Below are positions 8,332 through 17,151 of a stretch of DNA of 64,000 nt, piece by piece. The number at the start of each line of letters is the position of its first letter. The first letter of the stretch is position 1. The position numbers were made by a program, and so were the translations under genes. The stretch is from contig JAUNSK010000016.1 in assembly GCA_030539275.1 (NCBI GenBank), positions 1 to 64,000 of the forward strand, read 5' to 3'. The DNA is from Oscillospiraceae bacterium (GTDB lineage: Bacteria; Bacillota; Clostridia; Oscillospirales; Ruminococcaceae). The notes under the pieces are model-generated. The model did not search any database, was not told the DNA's origin, and saw only the letters and a program-made list of their open reading frames with translations.

Positions 8332-8642
8332 CCTGTTTCCTCCACAGCATACTCTCGTTTTTGTGTCTAAAAAGTTATTTTTGTGTGCAAAATTATCGTA
8401 TAATATCAGATAACATTTCGTTATAATGATATTCTTGCATTAGCCATATAATTATACCATAATTCTTAAACATTTACAAGAGTGCCGTCAAAAAGGCAGA
8501 TATAACTATTAAAAGCAGCATTGAATTATTTTATGATCTATAACAAAAGGCCTGCTGCAATAAGTATATTTTTATACCTATTGCAGCAGGCTCAGTTATG
8601 TTTTATTCAGACAGGATCTCCTGATTATTTATAAAAGAAATA
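8332..8642. other. Intergenic region between the GT-C operon promoter side and the lipoprotein terminator
   Basis: AT-rich. It holds the ribosome site and presumed promoter of the minus-strand GT operon (none convincing by eye) and the terminator of the lipoprotein gene at 8550-8591. From 8519 onward it belongs to the near-identical duplicated block. No reading frame with a credible start is seen. Confidence 0.6.
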
Positions 8643-9047
8643 TTACTCCGGGTAGTCCTCAGGAAGAATGCTGTAATCGAAGACTATATCGCCGTTATCA
8701 ATAGATGGTACTGACATCTTAAAGTCATCAAACAGTATCATCCCGGCTATGTAATACTCACCCTGTTGTAATTTGTAATTAATAAACAACAGTCCATCTG
8801 TAAGAAGTACATTCTGATTAATAGTTCCATTGTCTTTGTTGATATCTCTCCACATAGAAGTACACGGATCGATCTGCTCGACCCGGCTTATAGAATCACC
8901 GGCTTTGATGTCGCTAAAGTCACTGTAAGAGAGTTTTTTACATGCATATGCAGTATTGTACAATAAATCATTATTGAAAAATGAATAGAACAAGCCTCCG
9001 GAATCAAGCTTATGAACAGTATACATTCTGTTATCATCCAGTTTTCG
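8519..9047. repeat. Long near-identical direct repeat, copy A (partner 12931-13459)
   Basis: 529 bp repeated at a constant offset of 4412 bp. I find only two mismatches (8549 and 8558); 8559-9047 (489 bp) is identical to 12971-13459. It covers the terminator and the 3' half of the lipoprotein gene. Beyond 9047 the copies diverge abruptly while remaining alignable, the pattern expected of gene conversion. Confidence 0.93.
8550..8591 (-). terminator. Terminator of the copy-A secreted-protein/lipoprotein unit
   Basis: A 13-bp inverted repeat (8550-8562 and 8579-8591). On the minus strand the stem is followed by CTTTTGTTA, a modest U-tract. The same element, with one stem change, ends copy B. 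Confidence 0.75.
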
Positions 9048-9455
9048 AATCAGTTCAATGTTATATTGTTTATTAAAACTAATAAATTCTGTCAGACATG
9101 ATAAGGCAGGATCAAATTTATATGTAAGATAGTTCTTTGGTAACGTGTCTGGCATGCTTTGCGATATTACATCATCCAAAGGTTTATCTGTAATATTTTT
9201 TAAAATATTATCATAATCCTGCTTTACTTTATTCTCATACTCTTTTTCATTATCAGATAAGCTGTTATTCACTTCAATATTCTCACTTTCTTTTATCTCT
9301 TCATCTGTTTCTGACTCATCAGTTTTTGATGAATCATCTGATAGACTATCAGCAGATAAAGATTTTTGGGATTCTGAAAGACCGCTGGTTTCATTTACAC
9401 CACAAGATGTGAATACCACAGCACATATCAACAACAGATATATAACTTTTTTCAT
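8643..9455 (-). CDS. Secreted lipoprotein of unknown function, copy A
   Basis: 270 residues. Lys-rich n-region, hydrophobic core and lipobox FTSC put the lipidated Cys at residue 18, so it is anchored to the outer face of the membrane. A Ser/Asp/Glu-rich tether (about 20-75) leads to a globular C-terminal domain (about 90-270) ending PEDYPE. No known family recognised. ATG 9455 is preferred to the upstream GTG because AAAGGAG lies about ten bases ahead, and the upstream GTG is part of that ribosome site. It is 51 nt downstream of the large secreted protein and clearly co-transcribed. The copy-B homologue is also 270 residues. The C-terminal ~135 residues are identical in both copies; the N-terminal halves differ at many positions. 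A partner or immunity role for the secreted protein is inferred. Confidence 0.85.
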   Translation of the reverse strand: MKKVIYLLLICAVVFTSCGVNETSGLSESQKSLSADSLSDDSSKTDESETDEEIKESENIEVNNSLSDNEKEYENKVKQDYDNILKNITDKPLDDVISQSMPDTLPKNYLTYKFDPALSCLTEFISFNKQYNIELIRKLDDNRMYTVHKLDSGGLFYSFFNNDLLYNTAYACKKLSYSDFSDIKAGDSISRVEQIDPCTSMWRDINKDNGTINQNVLLTDGLLFINYKLQQGEYYIAGMILFDDFKMSVPSIDNGDIVFDYSILPEDYPE

Positions 9456-9506
9456 TCTAATAATCACTCCTTTCCTCTATGTATTAATTATACCACAAAA
9501 TGTCTG

Positions 9507-12302
9507 TTAAAGAGTAGCAGCAAAATAAATAATAGAACTATCATAAAATCGTGATATAGTGCCTAACTTCCAGTCTACATCTGCCGGATTGACATAGCCT
9601 CTTAATTGTGGGGCATTAAACCATCCCGCCTTATCACACCACTCACCTGTATATGTCTGAAGCCAGAAATGATAATCCTTTATTTGTTCACCATTTACTA
9701 CATGGCTTCCCACTCTTAAGCAAAATCTGTATTCATTACTATTGATTTTAGCTGTAGGTCCGCTGATCTTTCTGATATACCTGCCTCTGCTCAGAACATT
9801 TGCAATTACCCTGTTTGCTACAGTATCTACGCTGTCACCATAATTCATACTTAAACCGTCGTATTGTGGAACAGGCCTTGTTCCTATACCAAGAGCATAC
9901 AGATAACAATTTATATAATATTGCGTTGTTTTATTAGCATTTGCCCTGCTGTTATAAGTCCATGCACATCCAAATGCTTTTTCAAATACCCAGTTGTCAT
10001 TTGTCCTGTCACTGCTTGATTCCCATATCTGAATTATCGCATTATCATTAAGTGATGAATCAGTTACTTCCAGTACTTTATTTCCATTACTTGTTTTAGT
10101 TCCGATTTCATAACCGCCGCCGTTTCCCGGAGCAGCCTTAATTGTAAACTTCTGTTCCTGGTAACCGCTGCTGTAAGAATATATCTTTGCATCAGTTCCA
10201 TTAGTATTTGCGCCTGACGAACTTTGTAAATCCAGAGATGATCCATTACCGTTGTTTACATGCATTGGTTTTAAGCTGTAATATCCATCACTTTCATATG
10301 TAACTTTCCACTGTTGATTCTGATTTCCATTATAAACGCACTGTATTACCGAAGTGCCGTTACCCGTATTGCCATTGTAAACATCAATATATTTTCCGCT
10401 ATTGACATTTCTTATAAAGTAATATCCATTTGATATAATTCTTGGTGATATCTGTTCCTCTGCTGATTTATAATTAATAGTCAGATGAGGGATCTGAGAA
10501 CTTATACCGCAGTCTGATGAGTATAATCTATTCAGATCTCTGTCTGATGCATTAGAGTAATCTATTCTCCATCCATTATTAGCATTTACGTGGTTATACC
10601 AACTGTTAATTGACTGTATAACATTAAAATTATAGTAAGAACAGCCGTTACTACTTACATTTGAATCTACAACACTGCCTACTACAGGCTTAGAAGAATT
10701 CCATGTAAGCTGACTTCCTGTCCAGGAAGAGTCAAGGTGAAATATCTTAGCATTTTTAGCTGTAGTCTGTCCTGGTGTAAAGTTCAGTCTCAGATATGCT
10801 GACTGAATTACGGAACCTCCCGGAAGTGCCGGAAGACTTTTGTACTTGATATATGTATAGTAATTTCCTGCCCCGTTTCCGCTTGATGAAACGTTATTAT
10901 TACCAACACGCAGACAATCCGCAAGGTAATAGTTTGTTGAAGGTGTTGCGCTTGTAATGTAGGTATCATCAATATTTGATGAGGTATTTGAAACATTAAG
11001 CGTTGGGTCAATAGTTACAGGGTAAACTGTACGTGAATCATTCAGAAAACTTTCTGATACCACCAGTGTCAGTTTGTATTGCCCGTCATTTACTTTTTCA
11101 AGTTCATAATTGCACTCTTCTGTGTAATGCTGATAAGCTGTATCAATTAAATTTTCATCATCAGGCATAACATATGAATCATACACATATATGGATGGAA
11201 TATAATATTTAACATCTGAAGGATCGACATTTTCATAATTATTGTCTTCTCTTGGCTCAGTTAAAATAAGAGCCTTTCCATCTTCTATCAGTACAGGCAC
11301 AAGCCCGTTTGTTGTAAGATCAAGAGTAAATGTATTGATTCCCGGATTTGCATCAAGTATAATATCTTCTTTTATACCACGGAGTGTATTAGTGTATAAA
11401 AGTTTTGTTTGTTCTCCGAAAGCATCAGGGTAAACAAATTCCTGGCTGTCATCTCCCGAAACACTTCCGTCATCTGCTGTTACAACAACGGTATTTTCAT
11501 AGTCGGCAGTTACAATATCGTCAGTATCTTCGACAATTTCTGACTCTATGCTTGTCTCAGCAATACTTTTGTCTGATAACTCAGTATCTGAATATGTACC
11601 AGTCTGCTCTGCTGTTTCCTGATTCTTTTCTATGGATGATTCAACTTCGGTAAACACACTGGTCTCTTGCGTATTATTTATAATTATTTCTTCAGTGTCC
11701 CCAGCTTCAGATACTTCAGGAGCAGTAATAATGCTGCTATTTGCATTTTCATCTGTATCAGAAATTTTGTATCTCCTTGAATCAATATGCTTTTTATGTT
11801 TTTTTGACTTTGTTTTAATATTTTTCTTTTGATCGTCTGCCTTCTTCTGAGGTACTGAAAATCCAACAGAATATCCTTCATCAGTCAGCCGGACTCCTGT
11901 TTGTGCATCTGTAGAGAACTCAGCCAGAAAATCGTTGGCAGCATTTTTATACTGATACTCACCGGTTGAATCTTTATATTCTTCGATCGAAGTGTCAATA
12001 AACTCTACTTCTCCGTCTTCATTTTCATATTTGATCTGTGTATTGAAAAGCTTTGAGGATTTTGAACCATCTTCATTCTCGTATGTTATTGAATAAAGAT
12101 CATCATCATCACGAACATTCTGTAACTTACTCCCGCTCTCCTCTTCAATTAACTCAACAAGGGATTCCGGAAGTTCACTGCTTAAGATATTAAATTCACT
12201 CTGATCATTTTCATCTGTACCGCTTATTGCATTAATAGGGTACGTTGTTGAAAATGAAGATATCAATGCACAAGACAATAATATAGATATTAACTTTTTC
12301 AT
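9507..12302 (-). CDS. Large secreted protein: WapA/Rhs-like N-terminus, DNRLRE, ricin-B lectin, C-terminal Cys/His domain (copy A)
   Basis: 931 residues. Signal peptide ~1-25. Residues ~60-160 (QIKYENEDGEVEFIDTSIEE) and ~285-435 (DAFGEQTKLLYTNTL ... ESFLNDSRTVYPVTIDPTLN) resemble the N-terminal region of WapA/Rhs wall-associated toxins. Between them lies a low-complexity Ser/Thr/Glu tract with a Lys/His cluster (~165-280). A DNRLRE domain (~440-612; IDDTYITSATPSTNYYLADC, then LRLNF) is followed by a ricin-B beta-trefoil with two visible QxW-like repeats (~622-778). The last ~150 residues (779-931) carry INCYLYALG (Cys799), KDYHFWLQ (His878) and GEWCDKAGW, a layout compatible with a papain/NlpC-like Cys-His enzyme; that is inference. 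No RHS repeats are present. Promoter 12538-12566; the lipoprotein gene follows. Confidence 0.85.
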   Translation of the reverse strand: MKKLISILLSCALISSFSTTYPINAISGTDENDQSEFNILSSELPESLVELIEEESGSKLQNVRDDDDLYSITYENEDGSKSSKLFNTQIKYENEDGEVEFIDTSIEEYKDSTGEYQYKNAANDFLAEFSTDAQTGVRLTDEGYSVGFSVPQKKADDQKKNIKTKSKKHKKHIDSRRYKISDTDENANSSIITAPEVSEAGDTEEIIINNTQETSVFTEVESSIEKNQETAEQTGTYSDTELSDKSIAETSIESEIVEDTDDIVTADYENTVVVTADDGSVSGDDSQEFVYPDAFGEQTKLLYTNTLRGIKEDIILDANPGINTFTLDLTTNGLVPVLIEDGKALILTEPREDNNYENVDPSDVKYYIPSIYVYDSYVMPDDENLIDTAYQHYTEECNYELEKVNDGQYKLTLVVSESFLNDSRTVYPVTIDPTLNVSNTSSNIDDTYITSATPSTNYYLADCLRVGNNNVSSSGNGAGNYYTYIKYKSLPALPGGSVIQSAYLRLNFTPGQTTAKNAKIFHLDSSWTGSQLTWNSSKPVVGSVVDSNVSSNGCSYYNFNVIQSINSWYNHVNANNGWRIDYSNASDRDLNRLYSSDCGISSQIPHLTINYKSAEEQISPRIISNGYYFIRNVNSGKYIDVYNGNTGNGTSVIQCVYNGNQNQQWKVTYESDGYYSLKPMHVNNGNGSSLDLQSSSGANTNGTDAKIYSYSSGYQEQKFTIKAAPGNGGGYEIGTKTSNGNKVLEVTDSSLNDNAIIQIWESSSDRTNDNWVFEKAFGCAWTYNSRANANKTTQYYINCYLYALGIGTRPVPQYDGLSMNYGDSVDTVANRVIANVLSRGRYIRKISGPTAKINSNEYRFCLRVGSHVVNGEQIKDYHFWLQTYTGEWCDKAGWFNAPQLRGYVNPADVDWKLGTISRFYDSSIIYFAATL

Positions 12303-12537
12303 ATTTCACTTTCCTTCACTTTTTTGTTTTATTTTTAAGCTGAGATGCCTGACTATTATAGTTTTACAATCAATGTTTATCTTCCCTATCAGATAAAGTT
12401 TACAACAGATAATATTTAAAAATATAAGCTATATTTCTGAATATTATTTTTACTAACAAACAATAATTACCAGTAAGTAAATTAATCTGTTATATATAAC
12501 CATATCGAAAATTCGTCTGCAGACAAATAGTATTAAT

Positions 12538-12566
12538 ATTTTACCATATAAAAGGCATACTGTCAA
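12538..12566 (-). promoter_or_regulatory. Sigma-A type promoter of secreted-protein copy A
   Basis: Minus strand: TTGACA (12566-12561), 17-nt spacer, TAAAAT (12543-12538). It gives a leader of about 230 nt before the start codon. The -35 and its surroundings are conserved in front of copy B. Confidence 0.65.
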
Positions 12567-12711
12567 TATATACCGTTAAAGCAAACAAAAATATTATTTT
12601 CTTGTTTTATACTTCTGATGTAATTTTATTCAGCAAACTCCAGATTGACTGTTCATCGGATGCATTAAATCAATACAAATATTACCTGCAGTCCTGATAC
12701 AAACAAAAAAG

Positions 12712-12772
12712 CGCTGTCCTGACGGCAAAGGACAGTATATGGACGGTGACAGCCCTATGGCGCAGAAAACCG
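12712..12772 (+). pseudogene. asnB (fragment): Relic of the asnB 5' coding region
   Basis: About 60 bp align with 17232-17290 inside asnB (codons for roughly residues 27-46). The stretch from GTCCTGACGGC through GGACGGTGA is almost unchanged (two mismatches in about 37), then similarity fades. Just upstream, 12666-12700 matches the region upstream of asnB (16991-17030). About 200 bp between these two parts, including the asnB start codon, is missing. The frame is not translatable as AsnB. It marks the right-hand boundary of an old tandem duplication that once included the start of asnB. Confidence 0.8.
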
Positions 12773-12930
12773 GCCGAGGAAAATAGATAATTATACTATT
12801 TTTTTATAGCATGATAAATGAGCTTTATAGTCTTACCTCCTTAAATGAATCAAAAGCCGTACAAATTACTTAAAAAGGAACAGTTACTTACTAAAATTTG
12901 TGCTATAAAAGTTGTCTTTGTTATCTCCTT

Positions 12931-13459
12931 CATTGAATTATTTTATGATCTATAACAAAATGCCTGCTGTAATAAGTATATTTTTATACCTATTGCAGCA
13001 GGCTCAGTTATGTTTTATTCAGACAGGATCTCCTGATTATTTATAAAAGAAATATTACTCCGGGTAGTCCTCAGGAAGAATGCTGTAATCGAAGACTATA
13101 TCGCCGTTATCAATAGATGGTACTGACATCTTAAAGTCATCAAACAGTATCATCCCGGCTATGTAATACTCACCCTGTTGTAATTTGTAATTAATAAACA
13201 ACAGTCCATCTGTAAGAAGTACATTCTGATTAATAGTTCCATTGTCTTTGTTGATATCTCTCCACATAGAAGTACACGGATCGATCTGCTCGACCCGGCT
13301 TATAGAATCACCGGCTTTGATGTCGCTAAAGTCACTGTAAGAGAGTTTTTTACATGCATATGCAGTATTGTACAATAAATCATTATTGAAAAATGAATAG
13401 AACAAGCCTCCGGAATCAAGCTTATGAACAGTATACATTCTGTTATCATCCAGTTTTCG
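12931..13459. repeat. Long near-identical direct repeat, copy B (partner 8519-9047)
   Basis: Second member of the 529-bp repeat. It covers the copy-B terminator and the 3' half of the copy-B lipoprotein gene. Identity ends at 13460, where G replaces A, and differences then become frequent. Confidence 0.93.
12962..13003 (-). terminator. Terminator of the copy-B unit
   Basis: Same inverted repeat as 8550-8591, with one substitution in the left arm that introduces a mismatch in the stem. On the minus strand it follows the lipoprotein stop codon by about 50 nt. Confidence 0.65.
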
Positions 13460-13867
13460 GATCAGTTCAATGTTATATTGCTCATTGAAACTTATGAATT
13501 CTGTCTGGCATGAAAATTCAGACTCGAATCTATATCTAAGATAGTTCTTTGGCAGTGTGTCTGGCATGCATTGCGATATTACTTCTTTCAACGGTTTATC
13601 TGTGATATTTTTCATTATATTATCGTAATTCTGCTTTACTTGTTTATCATACTCTTTTTCTTTATCAGATAAGCTGTTATCCACTACACTATTCTCACTT
13701 TCTTTTAACTGAATATCTGTTACTGACTCATCAGCCTTTGCTGAGTCATCCGATAAACTATCTGCAGATAAAGATTCTTTTGATTCTGAAAGGCCGCTGG
13801 TTTCATTTACTCCACAAGATGAAAATGCCACAGCACATATCAACAACAAATATATTACTTTTTTCAT
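13055..13867 (-). CDS. Secreted lipoprotein of unknown function, copy B
   Basis: 270 residues, lipobox FSSC with Cys18, Ser/Asp/Glu-rich tether, then a globular domain identical to copy A from about residue 135 to the end. The N-terminal half differs at many sites (for example QLKESENSVVDNSLSDKE here). ATG 13867 is used, with AAAGGAG upstream; upstream in-frame codons precede that site. It sits 51 nt after secreted-protein copy B. Because the C-terminal halves are identical at DNA level while the tethers diverge, the shared half is the part being homogenised. Function unknown; possible immunity or chaperone-like partner by context. Confidence 0.85.
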   Translation of the reverse strand: MKKVIYLLLICAVAFSSCGVNETSGLSESKESLSADSLSDDSAKADESVTDIQLKESENSVVDNSLSDKEKEYDKQVKQNYDNIMKNITDKPLKEVISQCMPDTLPKNYLRYRFESEFSCQTEFISFNEQYNIELIRKLDDNRMYTVHKLDSGGLFYSFFNNDLLYNTAYACKKLSYSDFSDIKAGDSISRVEQIDPCTSMWRDINKDNGTINQNVLLTDGLLFINYKLQQGEYYIAGMILFDDFKMSVPSIDNGDIVFDYSILPEDYPE

Positions 13868-13918
13868 TCTAATAATCACTCCTTTCATCTATGTTTTAAT
13901 TATACCACAAAATGTCTG

Positions 13919-16705
13919 TTAGACGGTAGCTGCAAAGTAAATAATTGAACTATCATAGAAGCCTGATATACCGCCTAACTTCCAGTCTATATCTGCAGGA
14001 TTAACATAGCCTCTTAATTGTGCAGCATTATACCATCCTGCTTTATCACACCACTCACCTGTACTTGTCTGAAGCCAGAAGTGATAATCCTTATATTGTT
14101 CATTATTTATTTTGTGACTTCCTACTCTTAAGCAAAATCTATATTCATTATTATTGATCTTAGCTGATGGTCCGCTGATTTTTCTGATAGATCTGCCTCT
14201 GCTCTGAACATTTGAAATTACCCTGTTTGCTATAGTATCTACGCTGTCACCATAATTCATATATAACCCGTCGCTTTGCGGAACAGGCTTTGATGTTATG
14301 CCAAGAGCATACAGATAACAATTTATATAATAGCTCGATGTTTCTCCACCGTTTCCTTTACTGTTAAAAGCCCATGCACATCCGAATGCTTTTTCAAATA
14401 CCCAGTTATCATTTGTTCTGTCGCTGCTTGAATCCCATATCTGAATTACGGCATTATTATTAAGTGATGAATCTGTTACTTCCAGCACTTTTCTTCCATC
14501 ACTTGATTTTGTTCCGATTTCATAACCACCGCCGGCGCCCGGAGCAGCCTGAATTTTAAACTTCTGTTCCTGATAACCGCCGCAAGAAAATATCTGTGCA
14601 TCAGTTCCATTGGTATTTGCTTCTGTCGAACTACGTAAATCCAGAGATGAGCCATTACCGTTGTTTACATGCATTGGTTTTAAGCTGTAATATCCGTCAC
14701 TTTCATATGTAATTTTCCACTGCTGGTTGCGTGCACCATTATAAGTGTACTGTATTACTGAGGTTCTATTACCCGTATTGCCATTATATACATCAATATA
14801 TTTTCCGCTTAACACGTTTCTTATATAATAATATCCATCTGCTATACTTCTTGGTGAAGTTGTAGGATTCTGAGGTGATCTGTAATTAATGGTCAGATGA
14901 GGAATCTGAGCGCTTATTCCGCAGTCTGATGAGTACAATCTGTTCAGATCTCTGTCTGAAGCATTGGAATAATCTATTCTCCATCCATTATTTGCATTTA
15001 CATGATTGTACCAGCTGTTAATTGACGGTGTAACATTAAAATTATAATATGAACAACCGTTATGACTGACATTTGAATCAACAGTACTGCCTACAACCGG
15101 CTTAGTGGAATTCCATGTCAGCTGACTTCCTGTCCAGGAAGAGTCAAGATGAAATATCCTGGCATTTTTCGCTGTAGTCTGTCCCGGTGTAAAGTTCAGC
15201 CTTAGATATGCTGATTCTATCTGCGCTCCTGCCGGAAGTGCCGGAAGACTCTTGTACTTGATATAAGTATAGTAGTTTCCTGCCCCGTTTCCGCTTGATG
15301 CTACGTTATTATTACCAATACGCAGGCAATCTGCAAGATAATAGTTTGTTGAAGGTTTTGCGCTTGTAATGTAGGTGTCATCAATATTTGATGCAGTATT
15401 CGCAACATTAAGCGTAGGGTCAATAGTTACAGGATAAACTGTGCGTGAATCATTCAGAAAACTTTCTGATACAACCAATGTCAGTTTATATTTTCCGTCA
15501 TCTACTTTTTCAAGTTCATAATTGCATTCTTCTGTGTAATGCTGATAAGCTGTATCAATTAAATTCTCATCATCAGGCATAACATATGAATCATACACAT
15601 AAATAGATGGAATATAATATTTTACATCTGAAGGATCGACATTTTCATAATTATTGTCTCCTCTTGGCTCAGTTAAAATAAGCGCCTTTCCATCTTCTAT
15701 CAGTACAGGAACAAGCCCGTTTGTTGTAAGATCAAGAGTAAATGTATTGATGCCCGGATTTGCATCAAGTATAATATCTTCTTTTATTCCATGGAGTGTA
15801 TTAGTGTATAATAGTTTTGTTTGTTCTCCGAATGCATCAGGATAAACAAATTTCTCACTGTCATCTCCCCAGACACTTCCGTCATCTGCTGTTGCAGTAA
15901 CTGTATTTTCACTGTCAGAAGTATCAATAATGCCAGTATCTTCGACAATTGCTGATTCAATGCTTGACTCATCAATATTTTCATCTGATAACTCAGTATC
16001 TGAATATTTACTTGTCTGAGCTGCTGTGTCCTGATCGTTTTCTGTATATGACTCAACTTCGGAAAACGCACTGGTCTCTTGTGCATTATTTGTAATTATT
16101 TCTTCAGTGACCTGAGCTTCAGGAACTGTAATTCTGTCAGTATCCGCATTTTCATCTGGAGTATATATTTTATATCTCCTGGTATCAATATGCTTTTTTT
16201 GTTTTTTTGACTTAGTCTTTATATTTTTCTTCGTATCGGCAGCCTGTTTCTGAGGTACTGAAAATCCCACAGTATTCCCATCGTCAGTAAGCCGCACTCC
16301 TGTTTGAGCGTCTGTAGAGAACTCAGCCAGAAAATCGTTGGCAGCATTTTTATACTGATATTCCCCGGTTGAATCAATATTTTCTTCGATCGAAGTGTCT
16401 ATAAACTCTACTTCTCCGTTTTCATTTTCATATTTGATCTGCGTATTGAAAAGTTTTGAATATTTTGAACCGTCTTCATTCTCATATGTTATTGAATAAA
16501 GATCATCGTCATCACGTACATTCTGTAACCTGCTACCGCTGTCCTCTTCAATCAACTCTTTAAGAGCTTCAGGAATTTCACTGCTTAAAAGATTAAATTC
16601 ACTTTGATCATCATTATCTGTTACACCGATTGCATTAACTGAGCATGTTAATGAAAACGAGGATAACAATGCACAAGACAAAATAATAGATATTAACTTT
16701 TTCAT
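13919..16705 (-). CDS. Large secreted protein: WapA/Rhs-like N-terminus, DNRLRE, ricin-B lectin, C-terminal Cys/His domain (copy B)
   Basis: 928 residues, same architecture as the copy at 9507-12302: signal peptide (~1-25), WapA/Rhs-like N-terminal segments, Ser/Thr/Glu-rich tract, DNRLRE domain, ricin-B lectin domain and C-terminal domain with INCYLYALG (Cys ~796) and KDYHFWLQ (His ~875). The two proteins are close throughout, with the low-complexity tract and the C-terminal domain diverging most. All candidate catalytic residues are kept in both, so neither copy looks dead. Ribosome site GAAGGAAAG upstream of the ATG. DNRLRE and ricin-B modules bind surface polysaccharide or carbohydrate in known proteins. 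The role of the C-terminal domain (wall or protein cleavage, toxin) is inference. Confidence 0.85.
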   Translation of the reverse strand: MKKLISIILSCALLSSFSLTCSVNAIGVTDNDDQSEFNLLSSEIPEALKELIEEDSGSRLQNVRDDDDLYSITYENEDGSKYSKLFNTQIKYENENGEVEFIDTSIEENIDSTGEYQYKNAANDFLAEFSTDAQTGVRLTDDGNTVGFSVPQKQAADTKKNIKTKSKKQKKHIDTRRYKIYTPDENADTDRITVPEAQVTEEIITNNAQETSAFSEVESYTENDQDTAAQTSKYSDTELSDENIDESSIESAIVEDTGIIDTSDSENTVTATADDGSVWGDDSEKFVYPDAFGEQTKLLYTNTLHGIKEDIILDANPGINTFTLDLTTNGLVPVLIEDGKALILTEPRGDNNYENVDPSDVKYYIPSIYVYDSYVMPDDENLIDTAYQHYTEECNYELEKVDDGKYKLTLVVSESFLNDSRTVYPVTIDPTLNVANTASNIDDTYITSAKPSTNYYLADCLRIGNNNVASSGNGAGNYYTYIKYKSLPALPAGAQIESAYLRLNFTPGQTTAKNARIFHLDSSWTGSQLTWNSTKPVVGSTVDSNVSHNGCSYYNFNVTPSINSWYNHVNANNGWRIDYSNASDRDLNRLYSSDCGISAQIPHLTINYRSPQNPTTSPRSIADGYYYIRNVLSGKYIDVYNGNTGNRTSVIQYTYNGARNQQWKITYESDGYYSLKPMHVNNGNGSSLDLRSSTEANTNGTDAQIFSCGGYQEQKFKIQAAPGAGGGYEIGTKSSDGRKVLEVTDSSLNNNAVIQIWDSSSDRTNDNWVFEKAFGCAWAFNSKGNGGETSSYYINCYLYALGITSKPVPQSDGLYMNYGDSVDTIANRVISNVQSRGRSIRKISGPSAKINNNEYRFCLRVGSHKINNEQYKDYHFWLQTSTGEWCDKAGWYNAAQLRGYVNPADIDWKLGGISGFYDSSIIYFAATV

Positions 16706-16868
16706 ATTTCACTTTCCTTCACTTTCTTATTTTTTCCCATACTGCTTAACATGCTTTCACAATCATTTTCCATCATCCCCATCAGTTTAAAATTTACAAC
16801 AAATATTATATATAAATAAAATTTGTATCTGTATATAATTTAATCATCATTAGGTAAATAATGTTATA

Positions 16869-16897
16869 ATGTTACCATGCGCATTATACAATGTCAA
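16869..16897 (-). promoter_or_regulatory. Probable promoter of secreted-protein copy B
   Basis: Minus strand: TTGACA (16897-16892) with TAACAT 17 nt on (16874-16869). The -10 is weaker than in copy A, but the block TGTCAATATATA and the ATGTTACC/ATTTTACC region are conserved between the two upstream regions. Confidence 0.5.
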
Positions 16898-17055
16898 TAT
16901 ATATCTTAAAAGTAAATAATTGTAATTAATATTTTTAACTTTTTTAGTGTATTTTTTCTGTCGCCTCAGGACCTTTTATTTTTTTATGTATAAATCAATA
17001 CAAAATATTACCTGCAGTCCTGATAGATACAAAAAACTTTTATTTTATATCTTTA

Positions 17056-17084
17056 TTGCATAAATGACCTGCATATAGTATAAT
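17056..17084 (+). promoter_or_regulatory. Sigma-A promoter of asnB
   Basis: TTGCAT (17056-17061), 17-nt spacer, TATAAT (17079-17084), about 68 nt ahead of the asnB start. Confidence 0.75.
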
Positions 17085-17151
17085 GAATAGTGTGTATACA
17101 GATTATGAACAATAATTCTGATAAATCTCATTTAACAATGGAGGCTGTATT

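Larger units (their letters stand above)
12303..13054. other. 750-bp gene-free spacer between the two duplicated units
   Basis: Reading left to right it holds the leader and promoter of copy A (minus, 12538-12566), a stretch matching the sequence upstream of asnB (12666-12700, partner 16991-17030), a short asnB relic (12712-12772), about 150 bp of unassigned AT-rich sequence, and the copy-B terminator (12962-13003). No functional reading frame seen. Confidence 0.8.
16706..17151. other. Divergent promoter region between secreted-protein copy B and asnB
   Basis: AT-rich. Holds the minus-strand promoter region of copy B (16869-16897), the segment shared with 12666-12700 (16991-17030), and the asnB promoter (17056-17084) with its leader and ribosome site. 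No reading frame of interest. Confidence 0.75.

Noticed and set aside
12781-12930. Possible small minus-strand gene behind a Shine-Dalgarno-like AAGGAGG near 12838
   Set aside because: No in-range start codon follows the motif on the minus strand and no frame of useful length is open.
8519-13459. Insertion sequence or transposon carrying the duplicated units
   Set aside because: No transposase, no terminal inverted repeats and no target duplication; the asnB relic fits simple tandem duplication with later deletion.
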